Shown here piece after piece: positions 1 to 5,010 of a DNA stretch of 6,760 bases. The translations under genes and the position numbers were made by a program. Under the pieces are notes generated by a model. The model was not told where the DNA came from. It ran no database searches and saw only the letters and a program-made list of their open reading frames with translations. The stretch is from contig USHO01000060.1 in the NCBI GenBank assembly GCA_900554485.1, forward strand, positions 1-6,760, read 5' to 3'. Numbering within the stretch: position 1 is the stretch's first letter; the number at the start of each line of letters is the position of its first letter. This DNA is from an uncultured Eubacteriales bacterium. GTDB taxonomy: Bacteria > Bacillota > Clostridia > Christensenellales > Borkfalkiaceae.

Positions 1-1
1 C

Positions 2-184
2 GTGCTTAAAGACGTACCCCCGTACGCCACGGTCGTAGGCATCCCCGGGCGCGTCGTAAGGATAAACGGCGAAAAAATCGACGAAAAAGACGAAAACAAG
101 GACATAATAGTAGAAGAAATCTGTTCGCTCAGAAAACGCATAGACGAACTCGAACAAAAACTGACAAAAGGCGGTAAACAATGA
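2..184 (+). CDS. cysE: Serine O-acetyltransferase, C-terminal fragment (partial, cut by window start)
   Basis: Only the last 60 codons are present; the true start lies upstream of the window, and the GTG at position 2 is almost certainly an internal valine. The fragment opens with the last turn of a left-handed beta-helix (LKDVPPYATVVGIPGRVV), the typical end of hexapeptide-repeat acyltransferases such as CysE, which makes O-acetylserine from serine and acetyl-CoA in cysteine synthesis. A charged tail follows, ending in a probable short coiled coil (about residues 36-56, with the segment EEICSLRKRIDELEQKL). The stop codon overlaps the cysS start as ATGA (181-184), indicating one transcript and likely translational coupling. 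The cysE-cysS pairing is common in Bacillota and is the main reason for choosing CysE over other hexapeptide acyltransferases, since the catalytic residues lie outside the window. The family call is firm; the specific enzyme is inferred from context. Confidence 0.82.
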   Translation: MLKDVPPYATVVGIPGRVVRINGEKIDEKDENKDIIVEEICSLRKRIDELEQKLTKGGKQ

Positions 185-1575
185 AAATTTACAACACCCT
201 TTCGGGACAGAAAGAAGAATTTATCCCGATAAACGGCAATAAAGTGAACATGTACGCCTGCGGTATAACCGTTTCGGGCGAGGCTCATATAGGGCATACC
301 TATCAGGCTCTTATTTACGACATAATACGCAAGTTCCTCATAAAAAAGGGATACAACGTCACCTACGCACGCAACTACACCGACGTAGACGACAAGATCA
401 TAGCCAAATCGAAAGAAACGGGTATACCCGCCGACGCATACGCGAAGATGATGATTAAAAAAATCGACAAAGTCATGCGCGAAATGGACATCGACGACCC
501 CGATATATGGCTTAAAGCGACCGAAAACATCGACAACATAATCGACTTCGTGTCGGCTCTCATCGAAAAAGGACACGCCTACCCGACGCCGAAAGGCGAC
601 GTGTACTTTTCGGTAACGTCATTCCCCGCTTACGGCAGACTGTCGCACAGAAATCTCGAAGACGCGATGAACGGCGTAAGAATCGACAACGACGAGGACA
701 AGCGCGACCCCCTCGACTTCGCCCTCTGGAAGTCTGCAAAAGAAGGCGAAATCTGCTGGGATTCCCCCTGGGGCAAAGGTCGCCCCGGCTGGCACATAGA
801 ATGCTCGGCGATGAACAGAAAGGCGTTCGGCGAACAGATCGACATTCACGGCGGCGGAAGGGATCTGATTTTCCCCCACCACGAAAACGAGATCGCTCAG
901 ACCGAGGCTCTGACGGGCAAGCAGTTCGTAAAATACTGGGTTCACAACGGACTGATCAAGGTAAACGGTCAGAAGATGAGCAAATCGCTCGGCAATTCGT
1001 TGCTTATGAGCGATCTGCTTAAAGAATACTCCAACGAGGCGATCAAACTCGCGCTGCTGTCGACCAACTACCGCAACGACATAAACGTTACGCCCGATCT
1101 CTTCCCCGAGGCAGAAAAACACCTGTACGAATTTTACAAGGTATTTGCCGACGCCGCAAAGGCAGGCATCGTAATCGAGGGTAAATATCCCGCGATAAGC
1201 GAAAAATTCGACGCTGACATGTCCGACGATTTCAATACCGCGCTTGCCATATCCGACTTATACGGCTACTTCAGGACTATAAAAGGGCTTATCGCCAAAA
1301 AAGATCCGTCGGCCGGAGCGATGCTTTCGGAAATACGCGAAACGTATAAACTCTTAGGTCTCTTCAAGAAAGATCCGAGCGAATACGTCATGGCGTACGA
1401 GGCGAAACACACCGAACCCGTACCCGATGAAATCACGGTTTTAGCCGACAAAATGCAGGCTGCCAGACTTGCCAAAGACTATGCATCCGCGGACGCGCTC
1501 CGCGCCGAAATTCTGTCGAAAGGCTATCTCGTAATGATTTCAAAAGACGGAGTAACCGTTAAAAAAGCAGACTGA
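181..1575 (+). CDS. cysS: Cysteinyl-tRNA synthetase
   Basis: Class I aminoacyl-tRNA synthetase that activates cysteine with ATP and loads it onto tRNA-Cys in the cytoplasm. At 464 residues it matches the usual bacterial length (about 461 in E. coli). Visible signatures are the HIGH motif at residues 36-39 and KMSKS at 265-269. The expected zinc ligands of the active site are C27 (in CGITV), C208 (in WHIECSAM), H233 and E237 (in PHHENE), each one position below the E. coli numbering. The Rossmann catalytic domain covers roughly residues 20-300, followed by the helical and anticodon-binding C-terminal region. The segment around the HIGH motif reads CGITVSGEAHIGHTYQ, where many family members have CGPTVYDYxHIGN or CGITVYDLCHIGH, so the YD pair is replaced by SG. 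The ATG overlaps the cysE stop, with only a weak AAAGG at 167-171, so initiation probably relies on coupling. A strong hairpin terminator follows the stop. Confidence 0.97.
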   Translation: MKIYNTLSGQKEEFIPINGNKVNMYACGITVSGEAHIGHTYQALIYDIIRKFLIKKGYNVTYARNYTDVDDKIIAKSKETGIPADAYAKMMIKKIDKVMREMDIDDPDIWLKATENIDNIIDFVSALIEKGHAYPTPKGDVYFSVTSFPAYGRLSHRNLEDAMNGVRIDNDEDKRDPLDFALWKSAKEGEICWDSPWGKGRPGWHIECSAMNRKAFGEQIDIHGGGRDLIFPHHENEIAQTEALTGKQFVKYWVHNGLIKVNGQKMSKSLGNSLLMSDLLKEYSNEAIKLALLSTNYRNDINVTPDLFPEAEKHLYEFYKVFADAAKAGIVIEGKYPAISEKFDADMSDDFNTALAISDLYGYFRTIKGLIAKKDPSAGAMLSEIRETYKLLGLFKKDPSEYVMAYEAKHTEPVPDEITVLADKMQAARLAKDYASADALRAEILSKGYLVMISKDGVTVKKAD

Positions 1576-1585
1576 AAACAACGAT

Positions 1586-1628
1586 AAAAAGCCTGCGTCC
1601 GAGAGTAAATCTCGGACGCAGGCTTTTT
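1586..1628. terminator. Bidirectional intrinsic terminator between convergent cysS and clpX
   Basis: A perfect 19-bp inverted repeat (arms 1586-1604 and 1610-1628) encloses a 5-nt loop (GTAAA). The left arm starts with five A and the right arm ends with five T. Transcripts from either strand therefore form a GC-rich hairpin ending in a U-tract. It lies 10 bp after the cysS stop and 18 bp after the clpX stop, where a shared terminator for convergent genes is expected. Confidence 0.95.
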
Positions 1629-1646
1629 CATTCGTCGTCGCCGACG

Positions 1647-2891
1647 TTACGCTATTTCTTTTCTGATTATATCGGGTTGTTTGTTGCCGAGTACGACGTC
1701 TTTGTCGATGACGACTTTTTCGACGTTTTCTTCGGACGGAATGTCGTACATGCTTTCAAGCATAAGATTCTCGAAAATCGTTCTGAGTCCTCTCGCGCCG
1801 GTTTTAAGCGCAATCGCGCGTTTCGCGACCTCCCTTACGGCATCGTCTGTCACGACGAGTTCGACTTTGTCCAACCCCACGAGTTTCTTGTACTGCTTGA
1901 CTATCGCGTTTTTCGGCTCGGTCATGATTTTGACGAGAGCGGTTTCGTCGAGGGCATGCAATCCGACGACTATCGGCATTCTGCCGACAAACTCGGGGAT
2001 AAGACCGAATTTGGTCAGATCCTGCGGCTGAATTTCGTCGACGTACGCGTCCGACGATTCCACCTCTTCTTTGAGTTTGCCCGCAAACCCGAGCGACGAC
2101 GAATCCTTGCGTCTGCCGACGATTTTATCCAGCCCGACGAACGCCCCGCCGCAGATGAACAGTATGTTCGTCGTATCGATGCGGATAAATTCCTGCTGGG
2201 GGTGTTTTCTTCCTCCCTGCGGGGGAACGGACGCTATCGTAGATTCGATAATCTTAAGAAGAGCCTGCTGAACGCCCTCGCCGCTGACGTCGCGGGTTAT
2301 GGAAACGTTCTCGCTCTTCCTTGCGATTTTATCGATTTCGTCGATGTAAATTATACCTTTCTGCGCTCTTTCGACGTCGTAATCGGCGTTCTGAATAAGT
2401 TTAAGCAGGATATTTTCGACATCCTCGCCGACGTATCCCGCCTCGGTCAGAGTCGTGGCGTCGGCAACGGCGAACGGAACGTTGAGAATTCTGGCAAGCG
2501 TTCTCGCAAGCAGCGTCTTGCCCGAACCGGTAGGTCCCAGCAAAAGCACGTTGCTCTTCTCGATTTCGGTGTCGTCTTTGCTCTTTTTACCGCTCAGACT
2601 GTTTACTCTTTTATAATGATTATAAACCGCGACCGAAAGTACCTTTTTAGCCTTTTCCTGCCCGACGATGTACTTGTCGAGTTCGGCTTTTATTTCCTTG
2701 GGTTTAAGCAGTCTTACAGCCTGCTTTTCCTCTTTCGCCTCGTCGTTTTCGAGAACCTCTTTACAGATGTCTATGCATTCGTCGCAGATATAAACCCCGT
2801 TAGGACCCGCTATCAGTTTTTTAGCCAGTTCTTTGGGTTTTCCGCAGAACGAACAGAAGAGGTCGTCTCCGCGTTTGTCGTTATTCGCCAT
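1647..2891 (-). CDS. clpX: ATP-dependent Clp protease ATP-binding subunit ClpX
   Basis: AAA+ unfoldase that recognises tagged substrates, unfolds them with ATP and threads them into the ClpP chamber. The 414 residues are full length. In order: an N-terminal zinc-binding domain with C13, C16, C36 and C39 (CSFC and CDEC); Walker A GPTGSGKT at 119-126; pore-1 loop GYVG at 152-155; Walker B with D184-E185 (IYIDEID); the RKH pore loop at 228-230; an LGF tripeptide at 267-269 in the ClpP-docking loop; the arginine finger R304 (GLIPEFVGR); and the sensor-2 segment GARGLR at 365-370. E. coli has IGF at the docking loop; LGF is a known variant and should still bind ClpP. The start ATG has AGGAG 5 nt upstream (2897-2901). 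It begins 10 bp after the clpP stop and its Shine-Dalgarno reaches that stop codon, so the two genes are almost certainly cotranscribed and coupled. The lon genes often found after clpX in Bacillota are not next to it here. Confidence 0.98.
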   Translation of the reverse strand: MANNDKRGDDLFCSFCGKPKELAKKLIAGPNGVYICDECIDICKEVLENDEAKEEKQAVRLLKPKEIKAELDKYIVGQEKAKKVLSVAVYNHYKRVNSLSGKKSKDDTEIEKSNVLLLGPTGSGKTLLARTLARILNVPFAVADATTLTEAGYVGEDVENILLKLIQNADYDVERAQKGIIYIDEIDKIARKSENVSITRDVSGEGVQQALLKIIESTIASVPPQGGRKHPQQEFIRIDTTNILFICGGAFVGLDKIVGRRKDSSSLGFAGKLKEEVESSDAYVDEIQPQDLTKFGLIPEFVGRMPIVVGLHALDETALVKIMTEPKNAIVKQYKKLVGLDKVELVVTDDAVREVAKRAIALKTGARGLRTIFENLMLESMYDIPSEENVEKVVIDKDVVLGNKQPDIIRKEIA

Positions 2892-2901
2892 ATATTCTCC
2901 T

Positions 2902-3483
2902 TTATCTCTTTACGAAAATCCTGTCGATAAGCCCGTACGAAAGAGCCTCTTCCGCGGTGAGATAGTTGTCTCTGTCGGTATCGATTTCGATCTGTTCGTA
3001 GGGTTTGCCTGTATTTTTGGCAAGAATTTCGTTAAGCCGCTTTTTCAGGCTTAAAATATGCTCTGCCTGTATTTTTATGTCGCTCGCCTGACCCTGCGCG
3101 CCGCCGAGAGGCTGATGTATCATTATTTCGCTTGACGGCAAAGCGAACCTCTTGCCTTTTTCTCCGCTGGAAAGCAAAAACGCCGCCATGCTCGCCGCCA
3201 TACCTATACATATGGTCGAAACGCCGCACTTGATGAAATTCATCGTATCGTAAATCGCAAGCCCCGCCGTAACGCTGCCGCCCGGACTGTTGATATACAC
3301 GTCTATATCTTTGGTCGAATCTTTCGCCTCGAGATACAGAAGTTGCGCGACGACGGTATTCGCAAGCGCGTCGTTTATTTCGCCCGTAATGAAAATTATT
3401 CTCTCTTCGAGCAACTTTGAATAAATGTCGTAAGAGCGTTCGCCTCTGTCGGTCTGCTCCACGACCATGGGTATCAATGCCAT
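2902..3483 (-). CDS. clpP: ATP-dependent Clp protease proteolytic subunit ClpP
   Basis: Serine peptidase that forms the double-heptamer chamber of ClpXP. I chose the internal ATG at 3481-3483, giving 193 residues (MALIPMVVEQTDRGERSYDI...). An AAGGAG Shine-Dalgarno sits at the ideal 6 nt upstream (3490-3495), and this start places the catalytic triad at S98 (GMAASMA), H123 (MIHQPLGG) and D172 (TDRDN), the standard ClpP numbering. The conserved N-terminal LIPxVxEQTxRGER segment, which forms the axial loops and is processed in many species, then lies right at the N-terminus. A longer in-frame start at 3520-3522 would add 13 residues but has no ribosome binding site and lies in the loop of a terminator-like hairpin. 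The gene lies downstream of tig and directly upstream of clpX. No CtsR-type operator is visible nearby, so control in this organism may come from the tig promoter plus the intervening hairpin. Confidence 0.97.
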   Translation of the reverse strand: MALIPMVVEQTDRGERSYDIYSKLLEERIIFITGEINDALANTVVAQLLYLEAKDSTKDIDVYINSPGGSVTAGLAIYDTMNFIKCGVSTICIGMAASMAAFLLSSGEKGKRFALPSSEIMIHQPLGGAQGQASDIKIQAEHILSLKKRLNEILAKNTGKPYEQIEIDTDRDNYLTAEEALSYGLIDRIFVKR

Positions 3484-3489
3484 ACAATT

Positions 3490-3495
3490 CTCCTT
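3490..3495 (-). promoter_or_regulatory. clpP ribosome binding site (decides the start codon)
   Basis: On the minus strand this reads AAGGAG, 6 nt before the ATG at 3483-3481. It supports the 193-residue ClpP over the 206-residue extension starting at 3522. Confidence 0.9.
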
Positions 3496-3502
3496 ATCGA
3501 TT

Positions 3503-3536
3503 AAAAACGGGGTAATTGCCATAATTACCCCCGTTT
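3503..3536 (-). terminator. Terminator-like hairpin between tig and clpP
   Basis: On the minus strand, arms 3536-3523 and 3517-3505 pair over about 13 bp, with one extra base in a G5/C4 run. The loop is ATGGC, and five T (3507-3503) end the structure, three of them inside the stem. It starts 26 bp after the tig stop and ends 19 bp before the clpP ATG. The shape is that of an intrinsic terminator for tig. Because no convincing clpP promoter is visible after it, it may instead act as a partial terminator or an mRNA processing/stability element that sets the ratio of tig to clpPX message. The structure is seen; its strength is inferred. Confidence 0.75.
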
Positions 3537-3562
3537 CTTCAGTCGTTATAAAATTTACGCCG

Positions 3563-4849
3563 TTACGCTATCTCGTTGTTCTCTTTAAGGAATTTGAAGA
3601 GTTTGTCTACGACGACTTCGTTTTCGATATAAGATCTCTGTCTGTCGTTGACGTCTTTCGCGTATTCTTCGTAGGTCTTGCCTATCGATTCGGCTTGTTC
3701 TTTTATTTTTGCCTCTATATCGGACTCTTCCGCTTTAATGTTCTCGGCGGTAAGAATTTTATCTATCACGAGTTGGGTTTTGACGTGACCCTTTGCGGCG
3801 TCCTTGCAACCCTCTCTGTAAGTCTCCATGGTCTGACCGGTATATTTGAGGTAGTCCTCGAATTTAAGACCCTGATACATAAGTCTGTAAGAGGTCTGCT
3901 GAATCATGTTGTCGATTTCTCTTTCGACAAGCGAATCGGGGATTTCGACTTCGCTCTTGTCGGTGATCGCCTTGATGATTTCGTCTTCGGTCTCTCTTTC
4001 GGCTCTTTGGGCGTTGGCTTTTTCGAGTCTTTCTTTAACCGAATTCTTATACGCCTCGACGGTTTCGCTGCCCGTCTTGTCTTTTACGAGTTCGTCGGTG
4101 AGTTCGGGAAGTTTCTTTACTTTAAGCGAGTGAAGAGTAACCGCGAACACAGCCTCTTTGCCGGCGAGTTCTTTCGCGCCGTAATCGTCGGGGAATTTAA
4201 CGGTTATGTCTTTCGTGTCGCCGATGTTCATGCCTACGACGCCGTCTTCAAAGCCGGGGATGAACGCCCCGCTGCCGAGGGTAAGCGTCTGATTTTCCGC
4301 CGTACCGCCGTCGAATTTCACGCCGTCGACGCTGCCGCTGTAATCTATTACGGTAATGTCTCCGTTTTCGGCGGGTCTGCCGGTCACTTCCTCTTCAAAA
4401 GAGTTCTGGTCGAGGAATCTGTCGAGTTCGGTCTGAACGTCCGCATCGGTAACATTATACTCAACTTTTTTAATCTTTATACCTTTGTAATCGCCCAGTT
4501 TAACGTCGGGTTTAACGGGAACGACGGCGATCATCGTAAGACCTTTTTCGCTGAGTTTGTCTATCGATACGTCGGGACGATCGATCGGCTCTATCGCGGG
4601 TTCTTTTTCGAGTATGTCGTAATAATATTTGCCGAACGCCTCGTTTATGCCGTCTTCGTAAAACGCGCCCTTGCCGTAATGCTGTTCGATGATTGCCTTG
4701 GGAACGTGTCCTTTTCTGAAACCGGGAATCTGATATTTACCCTTGGTCTTCTCATAGGCTTTATCCTGCATATCCGCCCACTCTTTAGCGGTGAGAGTGA
4801 TGGTGATTTTAACGGTGCTTTTTTCTCCTTGAGCGGTAGTGTACTTCAT
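3563..4849 (-). CDS. tig: Trigger factor (ribosome-associated chaperone, peptidyl-prolyl isomerase)
   Basis: Chaperone that docks beside the ribosomal exit tunnel and shelters emerging polypeptides. The 428 residues match the usual length (432 in E. coli). The N-terminal ribosome-binding domain (about 1-115) carries the signature GFRKGHVP at 43-50. An FKBP-type PPIase domain (about 152-243) includes FIPGFEDGVVGMNIGD and FPDDYGAKELAGKEAVF. The helical C-terminal chaperone domain (about 250-428) is rich in charged residues. The ATG is preceded by AGGAG 5 nt upstream (4855-4859), and the N-terminus aligns with the family without extension. A sigma-A-type promoter lies upstream (4904-4932, minus strand). 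The gene is divergent from rqcH and is followed, after 79 bp holding a terminator-like hairpin, by clpP. The tig-clpP-clpX order is conserved across many Bacillota. Confidence 0.97.
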   Translation of the reverse strand: MKYTTAQGEKSTVKITITLTAKEWADMQDKAYEKTKGKYQIPGFRKGHVPKAIIEQHYGKGAFYEDGINEAFGKYYYDILEKEPAIEPIDRPDVSIDKLSEKGLTMIAVVPVKPDVKLGDYKGIKIKKVEYNVTDADVQTELDRFLDQNSFEEEVTGRPAENGDITVIDYSGSVDGVKFDGGTAENQTLTLGSGAFIPGFEDGVVGMNIGDTKDITVKFPDDYGAKELAGKEAVFAVTLHSLKVKKLPELTDELVKDKTGSETVEAYKNSVKERLEKANAQRAERETEDEIIKAITDKSEVEIPDSLVEREIDNMIQQTSYRLMYQGLKFEDYLKYTGQTMETYREGCKDAAKGHVKTQLVIDKILTAENIKAEESDIEAKIKEQAESIGKTYEEYAKDVNDRQRSYIENEVVVDKLFKFLKENNEIA

Positions 4850-4867
4850 TTTAACTCCTGTATAACG

Positions 4868-4881
4868 CCGAAATTTTTCGG
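4868..4881 (-). other. Small hairpin in the tig 5' leader
   Basis: On the minus strand CCGAA-AAAT-TTCGG forms a 5-bp stem with a 4-nt loop, between the predicted tig transcription start and its Shine-Dalgarno. Such a short stem may be chance or may modestly affect leader stability; no riboswitch or protein operator is recognised. Confidence 0.35.
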
Positions 4882-4903
4882 TTTATCTTATTTAGTCCGA
4901 TTT

Positions 4904-4932
4904 ATTTTAACACATTTTCTTGCGATTTGCAA
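4904..4932 (-). promoter_or_regulatory. Predicted sigma-A promoter for tig
   Basis: On the minus strand, TTGCAA (4932-4927, four of six consensus positions) is followed by a 17-bp spacer and TAAAAT (4909-4904, five of six). A TGT directly before the -10 gives an extended -10 element. Transcription would start near 4897, leaving a leader of roughly 48 nt with an AGGAG ribosome binding site before the tig ATG at 4849. Confidence 0.7.
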
Positions 4933-4950
4933 ATTTTTCCGTCTATAAAT

Positions 4951-4979
4951 TTTACTTTTCCGAAAATTTTATATATAAT
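4951..4979 (+). promoter_or_regulatory. Predicted sigma-A promoter for rqcH
   Basis: TTTACT (4951-4956, four of six matches to TTGACA), then exactly 17 bp, then a perfect TATAAT (4974-4979). The expected start point is near 4986, giving a short leader of about 25 nt that includes GAGGT (5000-5004), 6 nt before the ATG at 5011. The -35 lies 18 bp from the -35 of the divergent tig promoter. Confidence 0.75.
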
Positions 4980-4982
4980 TCA

Positions 4983-4997
4983 TATCGTAAAACGATA
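4983..4997 (+). promoter_or_regulatory. Perfect palindrome at the predicted rqcH transcription start (possible operator)
   Basis: TATCGT-AAA-ACGATA is a perfect 6-bp inverted repeat around a 3-nt centre. It starts 4 bp after the -10 hexamer and ends 2 bp before the GAGGT ribosome binding site. That position would suit a repressor operator or a 5'-end mRNA hairpin. I recognise no known regulator's site in it, and a 6-bp repeat can arise by chance. Confidence 0.45.
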
Positions 4998-5010
4998 ACG
5001 AGGTCAGTTT

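Noticed and set aside
2..4. GTG at the left edge as a start codon for a 60-residue protein
   Set aside because: The sequence is the C-terminal end of a hexapeptide acyltransferase; this valine is internal and the gene is cut by the window.
1677..2930. 417-codon open frame opposite clpX
   Set aside because: Antisense shadow of an unmistakable ClpX; the composition is biased (rich in F, D, R and V) with no family features.
3545..3550. TATAAC (minus strand) as the -10 of a clpP promoter
   Set aside because: No acceptable -35 lies 16-18 bp upstream, so it is noted only as a weak candidate and not annotated.
3467..4948. 493-codon open frame on the plus strand opposite tig
   Set aside because: It mirrors tig in the codon-aligned antisense frame, has no recognisable domain, and is explained by the lack of TTA/CTA/TCA codons in tig.
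4850..5010. CtsR or CIRCE (HrcA) operator upstream of tig/clpP
   Set aside because: I looked for the tandem GGTCAAA-type CtsR repeat and the TTAGCACTC-N9-GAGTGCTAA element on both strands here and at 3484-3562 and found neither.
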